Assembly (NCBI GenBank): GCA_964620125.1
Contig: CAZUGQ010000003.1
Span: 1 to 64,000 of the forward strand
Reading direction: 5' to 3'
DNA: 64,000 nt
DNA from: OLB6 sp964620125
GTDB lineage: Bacteria; Bacteroidota; Ignavibacteria; Kapaibacteriales; Kapaibacteriaceae
Position numbers and translations under genes: made by a program. Numbering within the stretch: the first letter of the stretch is position 1; each line of letters starts with the position of its first letter. Shown here piece by piece: positions 18,864 through 26,694 of the stretch. Below the pieces are notes generated by a model. The model saw only the letters and a program-made list of their open reading frames with translations, searched no databases and was not told the DNA's origin.

Positions 18864-19256
18864 CTACAATCGGTTGGAGGTGTTGCCTTGGTTTTTGCGG
18901 GCAGTAGCGATGGATTTTCCAAGAAGGCGGGTCAGCTCGTATGCAAGGTCAAGAAGAACGGGTTGGTAATGGGAAAACAGCTCGGAAACAAAGGCTTCGC
19001 TGGCGATCATGGCTGTAGACTCATGGAGTTCCTTGGATGCAATCTTGAGCTTGTGGCAGAAGTCTTTCCTGCTTTCACTGCTCTGTGCTTCGGAAACCGA
19101 GTTCTTGACGGCCCGTGCCGATCTGTCAAGCTGGTCTGCAAGACTGAACTCACGCCGCTCACGCAGATCAAAGACCACAACCTGAACATAGCGATGAAAC
19201 AACATCGCCTTGACATACAGCGGATTTGACTTCAACTCAAATGCAGGATGCGCCAT
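18864..19256 (-). CDS. Four-helix-bundle protein (23S rRNA IVP / Avd-like), cassette A
   Basis: About 130 residues, predicted all-helical. It matches the divergent subgroup of the rRNA intervening-sequence-protein family (TIGR02436): a SNPLYVK start, a DQLDRSARAVKNSVSEA helix, then SESRKDFCHKLKIASKELHE. Members are basic helical bundles related to the Avd accessory protein of diversity-generating retroelements; their role outside rRNA is not known. ATG 19256 is preferred; the frame opens upstream into the minisatellite (19307), where the extra residues are only translated repeat. The gene lies between GGGAATAT arrays in inverted orientation, in the spacer between the rpsA promoter and a promoter at 19336. 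Confidence 0.82.
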   Translation of the reverse strand: MAHPAFELKSNPLYVKAMLFHRYVQVVVFDLRERREFSLADQLDRSARAVKNSVSEAQSSESRKDFCHKLKIASKELHESTAMIASEAFVSELFSHYQPVLLDLAYELTRLLGKSIATARKNQGNTSNRL

Positions 19257-19289
19257 ACCTGCTGTGCTTCCCACCTGCAGATTTGTGAC

Positions 19290-19329
19290 ACATTCCCATA
19301 TTCCCATATTCCCATATTCCCATATTCTC
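19290..19329 (-). repeat. Minisatellite A-right, inverted copies of GGGAATRT
   Basis: On the plus strand ACATTCCC, then ATATTCCC three times and a degenerate ATATTCTC. On the minus strand this is the same GGGAATRT unit as 18771-18858, so the two arrays are inverted relative to each other around the gene. It lies 33 bp upstream of the chosen start. Confidence 0.95.
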
Positions 19330-19335
19330 TCCCAG

Positions 19336-19343
19336 TAACTTTG
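19336..19343 (+). promoter_or_regulatory. -7 element before the 82-residue gene
   Basis: TAACTTTG is an exact TAnnTTTG match, 28 bp before ATG 19372 and only 6 bp from the minisatellite. Confidence 0.5.
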
Positions 19344-19371
19344 GCTCGGTTTTTGGTGTTCTACACCATAT

Positions 19372-19620
19372 ATGGAATGGTTCGACGCATTTGACGAGGT
19401 TTTTGCTTCCGTGGAACGGTTTGCTGCGGAGCATGGCAGGGCGCCAGTGGAAGTGGCTGTTTCGCCATCACTCTATACGTGGCTTGCCGAAATGCAACGC
19501 GAAAGCGCTCTACTCTCCGGCGTCCCTGTAACAGACCCCGTGATTCTCGATACCGCCTACGGCTCCATCCCGATTGTGATCGATGAACATCTCGATCCGT
19601 TCGAAATCCTGGTTAGTTGA
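19372..19620 (+). CDS. Small protein of unknown function (82 residues)
   Basis: I do not recognise the family. The sequence is acidic, without signal peptide or membrane segment. It has an N-terminal amphipathic helix (WFDAFDEVFASVERFAAEH), a middle segment VSPSLYTWLAEMQRE, and a strand-rich end YGSIPIVIDEHLDPFEILVS. It looks genuine: it has a correctly placed -7 element, is complete, and has ordinary composition. Downstream come a short C-rich repeat and tRNA-Arg. The strand-rich end loosely recalls capsid- or encapsulin-type folds, but that is too weak to call. Confidence 0.6.
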   Translation: MEWFDAFDEVFASVERFAAEHGRAPVEVAVSPSLYTWLAEMQRESALLSGVPVTDPVILDTAYGSIPIVIDEHLDPFEILVS

Positions 19621-19648
19621 TCGTCGTTGCACAGAAGTTCACCTTTAG

Positions 19649-19668
19649 GCCCCTACGCCCCTACGCCC
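19649..19668 (-). repeat. Short G-rich repeat, 2.5 x GCCCCTAC
   Basis: Two perfect 8-bp units and a partial third, G-rich on the minus strand. It lies 29 bp after the stop of the 82-residue gene, as the larger minisatellites also follow stop codons. Confidence 0.6.
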
Positions 19669-19669
19669 T

Positions 19670-19677
19670 TAACTTCG
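19670..19677 (+). promoter_or_regulatory. -7 element of tRNA-Arg
   Basis: TAACTTCG (TAnnTTYG) ends 9 nt before the mature 5' end of the tRNA, a suitable distance for initiation just upstream of it. Confidence 0.5.
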
Positions 19678-19686
19678 CACTCTCAC

Positions 19687-19760
19687 GCGCCCATAGCTCA
19701 GCTGGATAGAGCAGCAGCCTTCTAAGCTGCGGGTCGCAGGTTCGAATCCTGCTGGGCGTG
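19687..19760 (+). tRNA. tRNA-Arg (anticodon TCT)
   Basis: A full cloverleaf: acceptor GCGCCCA with TGGGCGT (one terminal G-T pair), D-stem GCTC/GAGC, anticodon stem GCAGC/GCTGC with loop CTTCTAA giving anticodon TCT, and T-arm GCAGG-TTCGAAT-CCTGC. The discriminator is G. CCA is not encoded. It reads AGA codons. Confidence 0.96.
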
Positions 19761-19763
19761 CTG

Positions 19764-19771
19764 TAGGTTTG
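19764..19771 (+). promoter_or_regulatory. -7 element of hmgA
   Basis: TAGGTTTG, an exact TAnnTTTG match, lies 25 bp before ATG 19797, so the predicted leader is about 20 nt. Confidence 0.5.
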
Positions 19772-19796
19772 CGGCACCACAACGCGAGGCGGAACG

Positions 19797-21059
19797 ATGG
19801 GATACATGAGTGGATTTGGAAGTGAGTTTGCTACCGAGGCAGAACCCGGTGCGCTTCCGGTTGGACAAAACTCTCCTCAAAAACACCCACTACAGCTGTA
19901 TGCGGAGCAGATAAACGGAACGGCGTTCACAGCACCCAGGCATCTGAACAAACGATCGTGGATGTATCGGTTGCATCCATCTGTGGTGCACAGGCCATAC
20001 CAGCGCATAGACAATGGGTTGATTCGCTCTACCCCGTTTAACGAGGTGGAAACCACGCCTAACCAGCTCCGCTGGAGCCCCCTTCCAATTCCTTCGGAAC
20101 CAACCACCTTAGTGAAGGGGCTAATTACGATGGGTGGCAATGGCGACCTGCAATCTCATAGCGGGTTGGCAATACATATCTACGTTGCTAATACCTCGAT
20201 GGTCGATGAGTTCTTCTACAATGCTGATGGAGAGATGCTCATCGTGCCACAGCACGGTGCTCTGCGCCTGCTCACAGAAATGGGGATTGTGGATGTAGCT
20301 CCGCTAGAGATTGCCGTGATTCCGCGTGGTATCAAATTCCGCGTGGAAGTGGATGGTCCGGTGCGCGGCTATGTGCTTGAGAACTACGGCGCCCATCTGC
20401 GGTTGCCCGACCTTGGACCGATTGGCGCCAACGGCTTGGCCTATCCACGCGATTTTCTCTACCCCGAAGCATGGTATGAAGAGCGAAAGGGAGACTTTGC
20501 CGTCACTGCAAAATTCCAGGGCAACCTGTGGCAAGGTGCCTACGATCACTCCCCGCTAAACGTTGTTGGATGGCACGGCAACTATGCACCGTACAAGTAT
20601 GACTTGCGCAACTACCAGTGCATTAACACTGTAACGTTCGACCACCCGGATCCGTCCATCTATACAGTGCTCTCTGCCCCAACCGATTCTCCAGGCACGG
20701 CGAATGTGGACTTCGTAATCTTCCCCCCCCGCTGGATGGTTGCTGAGCACACATTCCGTCCGCCATGGTTCCATCGCAACTTCATGAACGAATTCATGGG
20801 CCTCATCGAAGGAGTCTACGATGCGAAAGAGGGAGGGGGCTTTGTTCCCGGTGGGGCATCGTTACACAATTGTATGAGTGGACATGGGCCGGACTTCGAA
20901 TCATACACCCGCGCCACACAGGCTGATCTTCAGCCTGTGAAACTTCAGGGCACAATGGCCTTCATGTTCGAAACTCGGTTTGTAGTTAAGCCCACGGCAT
21001 TTGCAATGAGCTGCGCAGAGTTGCAAAGCGACTACTGGGAAGCGTGGCAGGGACTGTGA
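19797..21059 (+). CDS. hmgA: Homogentisate 1,2-dioxygenase
   Basis: Opens the ring of homogentisate to maleylacetoacetate in tyrosine/phenylalanine breakdown; Fe(II) enzyme, cytoplasmic. 420 residues, family-typical. The N-terminal YMSGFGSEFATEA is diagnostic. The iron ligands appear as H326 and E332 (FHRNFMNEF) and H357 (SLHNCMSG), matching human H335, E341 and H371. No other tyrosine-degradation gene is next to it, so it is probably transcribed alone from the element at 19764. A C8 tract and an AGGGGGCTT motif (20834-20842) lie inside. Confidence 0.97.
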   Translation: MGYMSGFGSEFATEAEPGALPVGQNSPQKHPLQLYAEQINGTAFTAPRHLNKRSWMYRLHPSVVHRPYQRIDNGLIRSTPFNEVETTPNQLRWSPLPIPSEPTTLVKGLITMGGNGDLQSHSGLAIHIYVANTSMVDEFFYNADGEMLIVPQHGALRLLTEMGIVDVAPLEIAVIPRGIKFRVEVDGPVRGYVLENYGAHLRLPDLGPIGANGLAYPRDFLYPEAWYEERKGDFAVTAKFQGNLWQGAYDHSPLNVVGWHGNYAPYKYDLRNYQCINTVTFDHPDPSIYTVLSAPTDSPGTANVDFVIFPPRWMVAEHTFRPPWFHRNFMNEFMGLIEGVYDAKEGGGFVPGGASLHNCMSGHGPDFESYTRATQADLQPVKLQGTMAFMFETRFVVKPTAFAMSCAELQSDYWEAWQGL

Positions 21060-21153
21060 GGGGGGAGGTACGGATTTGTAAGTCAACAACCCTGTAACGG
21101 CATGAGCTGAGCCAGGGAATCCACCACACTGAGCTTCAATTCAACGGCAAACC

Positions 21154-21510
21154 ATGCACTCAATCGAAGTTTTTCGTAACGCCGACACGGTGGAGAGATT
21201 TAGCAAAGGTGATGTGATCTTCAGTGCAGGAGATGAAGGCAACGCCATGTATGCTGTGATTGAAGGGTCAGTGGACATTGCGGTAGACGGGATGACCGTG
21301 GAGCGAGTGGAGATCGGTGGATTCTTTGGTGAGATGGCATTGATCGATGAAGCTCCCCGAAGTGCGACGGCAATAGCTGCTTCGGAATGTAGGCTGGCCG
21401 TTGTAGATCGTGATCAGTTTGAGCGTATGGTTTCAACAACACCTTTGTTTGCGATAACGGTGATGGAAAGAATGGCCATACGGTTGCGGCGAGCAAATCA
21501 ACATCACTAG
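21154..21510 (+). CDS. Stand-alone cyclic-nucleotide-binding domain protein
   Basis: 118 residues making up a single CNBD beta-barrel. The phosphate-binding cassette reads FFGEMALIDEAPRSATAIA, with the conserved Glu and the Arg that contacts the cyclic phosphate. There is no DNA-binding or kinase domain, so it probably acts as a binding module or regulatory subunit. The TPR adenylyl cyclase at 11591-13717 could be its source of cAMP; that link is inference. Confidence 0.88.
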   Translation: MHSIEVFRNADTVERFSKGDVIFSAGDEGNAMYAVIEGSVDIAVDGMTVERVEIGGFFGEMALIDEAPRSATAIAASECRLAVVDRDQFERMVSTTPLFAITVMERMAIRLRRANQHH

Positions 21511-21538
21511 AATACAACCGGGGATGGGATGGATTTCG

Positions 21539-21546
21539 TAAGTTTG
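21539..21546 (+). promoter_or_regulatory. -7 element of the SRP RNA gene
   Basis: TAAGTTTG, an exact TAnnTTTG match, ends 6 nt before the first base of the SRP RNA stem. Confidence 0.6.
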
Positions 21547-21552
21547 CCGTCC

Positions 21553-21655
21553 AGCCAAGTCCCGTGCGATTGTACCAAGCCCAACCCCGCCAGGTCCGGA
21601 AGGAAGCAACGGTCAGTTTGCGTGCAAGGCGCCACGGATCACTTGGCTTCTTTTT
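21553..21655 (+). ncRNA. ffs: Signal recognition particle RNA (4.5S type)
   Basis: The conserved apical loop CCAGGTCCGGAAGGAAGCA (from 21590) is the Ffh-binding motif of bacterial SRP RNA. The ends pair perfectly (AGCCAAGT 21553-21560 with ACTTGGCT 21641-21648), and a T tract immediately after them serves as terminator. At about 96 nt it is the short form. Its protein partner, ffh, is at the right edge of this window. Confidence 0.95.
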
Positions 21656-21717
21656 TTGTACTCCATGAAACTGCATGTAAGCAGGGAATCCATCATTGAC
21701 GTGTTGAGCGGAACCTC

Positions 21718-23313
21718 ATGGTTCGACGCATTCTGATCAACGTTACTCCCGCCCATCAGCGCATTGCCATCACGGAAGATGGTCGGCTGGCAGAACTCTT
21801 CACGGAGGAGCCAGATAGCGAACATCATGTTGGCAACATCTACCTTGGCAGAGTAACGAAGATTCTGCAAGGAATGAATGCAGCATTCATCGACATCGGC
21901 CTGGAGCAGGATGCATTTCTGCACTTCAGCGATGTTGATGCATCAATGGAAGACGATGATGTAGACGACGATGAGGATGAGGAAGAGCGTTCAACGGCTA
22001 CGTCGCTGGACTCGAGTGACGTTGCTCTGCGTACAGCGCGAGCGGTTCCCAAAAAGAAGCTACCCACGTTTGCTACTAAACGCAGCGGCGAAGTCACCAT
22101 CAACCTGCAACCCAAACAGAAAGTGATCGTGCAGGTTACGCGCGAAGCCTATCACCAGAAAGGTGTCCGCGTAACCACCAAGGTTGGCCTGCCCGGGAGA
22201 AACGTAGTTCTCATGCCGTTCGATGAGCGAGTTGGCGTTTCACGAAAGATCCAGTCTACTCGGGAGCGTCGGCGTTTGCGCCAAATAGCCCGTGACATCC
22301 TTCCACCCTCCATGGGCTGCATCATCAGAACAGCCGCTGCAGGCTTGGAGTCCGACGACGTGCGCAGAGACTTCGAAACACTACTCGAAGACTGGCGAGA
22401 GATCGAAGCCGAGGTGCGCAAGAGCAACGAACCCCGACTGCTGCGCGAAGAGGCAGGAATTGCACATAGCGTGATTCGAGACCTGTTTAAGGACGATGTG
22501 GCGCAGGTGGTGATTGACGACCGGAAGGTGTACCGCGACGTGAAGGCATACGTGGAGAGGACTGCTCCACACCTTCGCGGGAAAATTGAGTTGTACACGG
22601 ACTCGCGGCCATTGTTCGACACCTTTGGCATCGAACGCGAAGTTCACCTCACCCACCAACGACGCGTACACTTGCCCAGTGGAGGCTCCATCGTGATTGA
22701 TCACACCGAAGCAATGGTGGTGATCGACGTGAACAGCGGACGTGCCTCGAATGAGCGTACACAGGAAAACAACGCCGTGAAGACCAACTTTGAAGCTGCC
22801 CGCGAGGTTGCCAAACAACTTCGATTGCGAGACATCGGCGGCATCATTATGGTGGACTTCATAGACATGCAGCAGGAGGAAAACAGGCGCAAGCTCATAG
22901 CCGAGATGAAGCGTGAAACAAGTAGGGATCGTGCGAAAACCGTTATCTATCCGATTACCCAGCTGGGCATCATGCAGATTACGCGCCAGCGCATCCGGCA
23001 GAGTATGGCCGAACGCACAAGCGACGACTGTCCGCTGTGCTTCGGCACTGGGAAGGTGCAGAACCCTGCAACAACCCTTGGCGCGATCGACCGATGGCTT
23101 AGGAACTATCGTGCACGCACGTGGAGTTTCAGGGTTACCATTAAAGCTCACCCGTACGTAGTTCACTACTTGCAGCGTCATCGAACCTCTACACTGTGGA
23201 AGTGGCTTCGCTCATATTTCCTCGTGGTAAACCTTGCAGAGGATGAAGCCATGGAGGCCGGCGAGTTTGTGGGAGTAAGCAGGGGCAAAGACGTTACTAA
23301 GGCTTACCAATAA
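21718..23313 (+). CDS. rng: Ribonuclease G/E family endoribonuclease
   Basis: 531 residues. Acts in rRNA maturation and mRNA decay in the cytoplasm. An S1 domain comes first (NIYLGRVTKILQGMNAAFIDIG) and is interrupted by a long acidic insert (EDDDVDDDEDEEE, residues 78-93) followed by a basic stretch. The catalytic region carries VVIDVNSGR with the metal-binding Asp, and DFIDM. The zinc-link CPLCFGTG sits near residue 442. There is no C-terminal degradosome scaffold, so it is RNase G-like. Two bases separate it from dxr, so they share a transcript. Confidence 0.93.
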   Translation: MVRRILINVTPAHQRIAITEDGRLAELFTEEPDSEHHVGNIYLGRVTKILQGMNAAFIDIGLEQDAFLHFSDVDASMEDDDVDDDEDEEERSTATSLDSSDVALRTARAVPKKKLPTFATKRSGEVTINLQPKQKVIVQVTREAYHQKGVRVTTKVGLPGRNVVLMPFDERVGVSRKIQSTRERRRLRQIARDILPPSMGCIIRTAAAGLESDDVRRDFETLLEDWREIEAEVRKSNEPRLLREEAGIAHSVIRDLFKDDVAQVVIDDRKVYRDVKAYVERTAPHLRGKIELYTDSRPLFDTFGIEREVHLTHQRRVHLPSGGSIVIDHTEAMVVIDVNSGRASNERTQENNAVKTNFEAAREVAKQLRLRDIGGIIMVDFIDMQQEENRRKLIAEMKRETSRDRAKTVIYPITQLGIMQITRQRIRQSMAERTSDDCPLCFGTGKVQNPATTLGAIDRWLRNYRARTWSFRVTIKAHPYVVHYLQRHRTSTLWKWLRSYFLVVNLAEDEAMEAGEFVGVSRGKDVTKAYQ

Positions 23314-23315
23314 CA

Positions 23316-24458
23316 GTGGCTCGCTCAATCACCATACTCGGTGCAACCGGTTCCATCGGCAGGCAAACGCTGCAGGTACTTCAAGGCTTGGGCGAAGCCT
23401 ATACGCTGCGATGGATTACCTGCAATACCAAGGTGGACGAACTCGATGCCCTGGTACGAGAGTACCGCCCATACGGTGTAGCCATCCGCGATGAAGGGGC
23501 TTGGACGCGATTCCGGCAGTTGTCGAACTTTTCTGGCCCAGTCCTTTGTGGTGAAGAAGGACTGTGCGAAGCAGCAGCCGACAGTGCAAACCACGTTGTG
23601 ATGAGTGCCATGGTTGGCTTTAGTGGCGTTGTACCAACGGTTGCTGCCATCAACGCCGGCCACGTGGTAGCTCTTGCAAACAAGGAAACGTTGGTGAGTG
23701 CCGGACATATCATTACCCAGCGTATTGCAGCAACCAGGGCAACGCTGCTGGCGGTTGACTCCGAACACAGCGCAATCGTTCAGTGTTTGGTTGGTGAAAA
23801 CACCCAGTCCATACGTAGAATCATTCTCACAGCATCCGGCGGACCCTTCCGCACAACACCAATTGAGGAGCTGCACACTATTACGCCCGAAGCAGCATTG
23901 CAGCATCCCAACTGGTCGATGGGTAACAAGATTACCGTGGACTCTGCAACGATGATGAACAAAGGATTCGAGGTGATTGAAGCACATTGGCTGTTCAGCC
24001 TTGATGCGGAGAACATCGATGTGGTGGTTCATCCACAGTCCATTGTTCACAGTCTTGTTGAGTTTGTCGATGGGTCTGTAAAAGCCCAGCTCAGTCATCC
24101 CACCATGCTCATACCCATCCAGTATGCCCTCACGTATCCGGAACGGCAGCCGCTGAATGTAAAGGCCTTCAATCTTGCCGACATTGCTACGATGACCTTT
24201 GCACCACCCGACCTTGAGCGATTTCCCTGTCTTAACCTTGCCTATGCAGCTCTTCGTGAAGGGGGCTCCGCCGGATGTGTTCTCAATGCATCGAACGAAG
24301 TGGCCGTTCAGCAGTTTCTGGCTGGTGCCATTCCGTTCACGCACATACCGAAGACCATCGAACGAACCTTGGCATCCATGAATCCTGTTGCTCAACCGTC
24401 ATTGGCTGACCTTGTGGCCATAGATTCGGAAGCCCGCCTTCTCGCAGCTAGCTGGTAA
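23316..24458 (+). CDS. dxr: 1-deoxy-D-xylulose 5-phosphate reductoisomerase
   Basis: Makes 2-C-methyl-D-erythritol 4-phosphate from DXP with NADPH, the first committed step of the MEP isoprenoid pathway. 380 residues. The NADPH-binding motif ILGATGSIGRQTL is at the N-terminus, VDSEHSAI carries the metal-site residues, and NWSMGNKITVDSATMMNKGFEVIEAHWLF is conserved. The start is GTG, two bases after the rng stop. rng-dxr-rseP-surE run in one direction. Confidence 0.97.
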   Translation: MARSITILGATGSIGRQTLQVLQGLGEAYTLRWITCNTKVDELDALVREYRPYGVAIRDEGAWTRFRQLSNFSGPVLCGEEGLCEAAADSANHVVMSAMVGFSGVVPTVAAINAGHVVALANKETLVSAGHIITQRIAATRATLLAVDSEHSAIVQCLVGENTQSIRRIILTASGGPFRTTPIEELHTITPEAALQHPNWSMGNKITVDSATMMNKGFEVIEAHWLFSLDAENIDVVVHPQSIVHSLVEFVDGSVKAQLSHPTMLIPIQYALTYPERQPLNVKAFNLADIATMTFAPPDLERFPCLNLAYAALREGGSAGCVLNASNEVAVQQFLAGAIPFTHIPKTIERTLASMNPVAQPSLADLVAIDSEARLLAASW

Positions 24459-24541
24459 CATTGCAGCAACCGTACAGGGCGTATCGTAATCGGGTAATTG
24501 TGAGCACAACCCATCGTTGAACACTAGAATCTGACAAAACC

Positions 24542-25897
24542 TTGGAACAGCTTCTTTCCTTTCTTCTTGTTATCGGCATTCTCGTGTTTGTTCACGAGCT
24601 GGGCCACTTTCTTGCCGCTCGATGGACTGGGATGCGTGCGGATGTGTTCGCAATCGGCATGGGCCCACGAATGTTTGGATGGAATCGCCATACCGGTTTC
24701 ACGTTTGGTCAGCTTCCGGCTGACCTTGACCTTGGCGGCGATACCGACTATCGAGTTTGTTGGTTGCCGATTGGAGGGTATGTAAAAATCATCGGCATGG
24801 TTGATGAGAGTTTCGATACCGAATTTGCCAACCGTGCCCCAGCCCCCTACGAATTCAGATCGAAGAATGCGCTACAGAAGACCTTTGTGTTGAGTGCTGG
24901 TGTGCTGATGAATCTGCTGCTGGCATTTGTGATCTTTTGGATCCTACCCATGGCTAAGGGTAGGGAAGACATCAAGACCACAACCATTGGCGTGGTGGAG
25001 CCCGGAACCCTTGCTGCAGAGCTGGATTTGCACCGTGGCGACAAGGTTGTGAGTGTTGACGGGACTCCCGTGGCAACGTGGGATGAGATGCTACAGGCCA
25101 TCGGTCTTGACAGGCAGACTGGCAGCAGAGTTATCGAGTTAGTGCGTGAAGGGCAGCGTTTGCAACGCACCGTACGCAGTGGCGACGTTGTTCATGCACT
25201 TGCTTCAAGCGGAGGGATTGGAATACTGCCGCTTGGCACACAGGTACTGCTTGGTGATGTTGTTTCGTATGGACCAGCAGACAAGGCCGGGCTGAAGAAA
25301 GGCGACGTGATACTGGCAATTGACAGCATACCCGTTGGCTCCGTTACGCAGATGCAACGCTACATCCGCAATCATGCAGGCAAGCAGGTTACGGTGCATG
25401 TGCAACGCAAGGAGCAGACCATGCCCGTGCCGATAACCGTTGGCAAGGACTCCGTGATACAGGTTGCTCTTGAGATGCGGTATGATGGTCCAAAACAGTT
25501 TGTTCAGTATTCGCCACTCGAAGCTCTCAACCTTGCCGGCACGGAAGTTGTGCGAACGATCGGACTCATCTTTGCTTCGGTAGGGCACGTGATCAGTGGC
25601 GATGTTAGCGTACGGCAGAGTTTTGGCGGACCGATCAAGATTGCCAAGCTAGCATCGCGCAGCCAAGAACTTGGCATCGACGTGTTCGCACGTTTTGTTG
25701 CGCTCATCAGCATCTCGTTGGCCGTGATGAACATCCTTCCACTACCGGGTCTGGATGGTGGGCATCTGATGTTTGTTGGCATCGAGGCAGTCATTCGCAG
25801 GGAGATTCCAACCCCCATCAAGATCCGCATCCTACAGATCGGGTTTGTTTTGCTGCTGGCTTTGATGGCCTTTGTGATCTACCTTGACCTAACGTAG
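24542..25897 (+). CDS. rseP: Site-2 intramembrane zinc metalloprotease
   Basis: 451-residue membrane protein that cleaves anti-sigma factors or signal-peptide remnants within the membrane. The zinc motif HELGH is H18-E19-H22 in the first membrane helix, and the third ligand motif LPLPGLDGGHLMF is near residue 400. Two PDZ domains lie between (about 130-290). The only reasonable start is TTG 24542; no in-frame ATG or GTG precedes the first helix. The dxr-rseP order is common in bacteria. Confidence 0.95.
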   Translation: MEQLLSFLLVIGILVFVHELGHFLAARWTGMRADVFAIGMGPRMFGWNRHTGFTFGQLPADLDLGGDTDYRVCWLPIGGYVKIIGMVDESFDTEFANRAPAPYEFRSKNALQKTFVLSAGVLMNLLLAFVIFWILPMAKGREDIKTTTIGVVEPGTLAAELDLHRGDKVVSVDGTPVATWDEMLQAIGLDRQTGSRVIELVREGQRLQRTVRSGDVVHALASSGGIGILPLGTQVLLGDVVSYGPADKAGLKKGDVILAIDSIPVGSVTQMQRYIRNHAGKQVTVHVQRKEQTMPVPITVGKDSVIQVALEMRYDGPKQFVQYSPLEALNLAGTEVVRTIGLIFASVGHVISGDVSVRQSFGGPIKIAKLASRSQELGIDVFARFVALISISLAVMNILPLPGLDGGHLMFVGIEAVIRREIPTPIKIRILQIGFVLLLALMAFVIYLDLT

Positions 25898-25926
25898 CCT
25901 CGCGCACGCCAAAGCCCCCTACCCAC

Positions 25927-26694
25927 ATGCTCATTTTAGTCACGAACGATGACGGTATAGACAGTCCAGGCATCGCAGCCTTAGTGCATGCCATGCACGC
26001 GCTTGGCGATGTTGTCGTTGTTGCACCGGACAGGCAGCAGAGTGCCGTTGGTCATGCTCTCACGGTGAGCAGTCCGTTGCGTGCCACGCAGTTTCATCGG
26101 GATGGCGAGGTGTTCGGGTGGGCAATCAACGGCACACCGGCTGACTGTGTGAAGTTGGGCATTACCGCTCTGCTCGAGCAGAGGCCCGACATGGTGGTAA
26201 GTGGCATCAATCACGGGAGTAACACAAGTGTGAACGCCATCTATTCTGGTACCGTGAGTGCAGCGACAGAAGGAACACTCATGGGTATACCGAGCATGGC
26301 CGTGTCGCTGGACGACTTTAGCATCAAGGCCGACTTCACACTTGCTGCAATGACGGCAGAACACATGGCACGGCAGCTCCTCACTCTTGGTTTACCGGCA
26401 GGGACACTGCTGAATGTAAACGTGCCTGCCATACCACCATCACAATGCAAGGGCATTCGCGTTACCCGTCAGGGGCACAGCGTGTGGCAGGACCGGTATG
26501 AACGGCGTGTGGATCCTCACAAGCGCGAGTACTTCTGGCTTACCGGCCAGCTTGTGCCGGTGCAGGAGTTACCGGATGCGGATGACCTTGCCGTTGCCGA
26601 AGGGTATGTTGCCGTAACACCCATTCACTATGAGCTTACCAACTTTGCCGTGTTGGAAGACCTTCGGAGTAAGGTAGCAGACTTTACGATGTAG
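25927..26694 (+). CDS. surE: 5'/3'-nucleotidase SurE
   Basis: Dephosphorylates nucleoside monophosphates; 255 residues. The metal site TNDDGIDSPG begins at residue 6, followed by APDRQQSAVGH and the SGINHGSNT and YSGTVSAATEG motifs. An AAGCCCCCT motif lies at 25912-25920 just before the ATG. The 3' end overlaps the convergent glycosyltransferase gene by 11 bp. Confidence 0.96.
   Translation: MLILVTNDDGIDSPGIAALVHAMHALGDVVVVAPDRQQSAVGHALTVSSPLRATQFHRDGEVFGWAINGTPADCVKLGITALLEQRPDMVVSGINHGSNTSVNAIYSGTVSAATEGTLMGIPSMAVSLDDFSIKADFTLAAMTAEHMARQLLTLGLPAGTLLNVNVPAIPPSQCKGIRVTRQGHSVWQDRYERRVDPHKREYFWLTGQLVPVQELPDADDLAVAEGYVAVTPIHYELTNFAVLEDLRSKVADFTM

Noticed and set aside
18688..18969. Open frame with repeated GIWEYGNMG residues
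   Set aside because: Direct translation of the GGGAATRT minisatellite, continuing antisense into the IVP gene.
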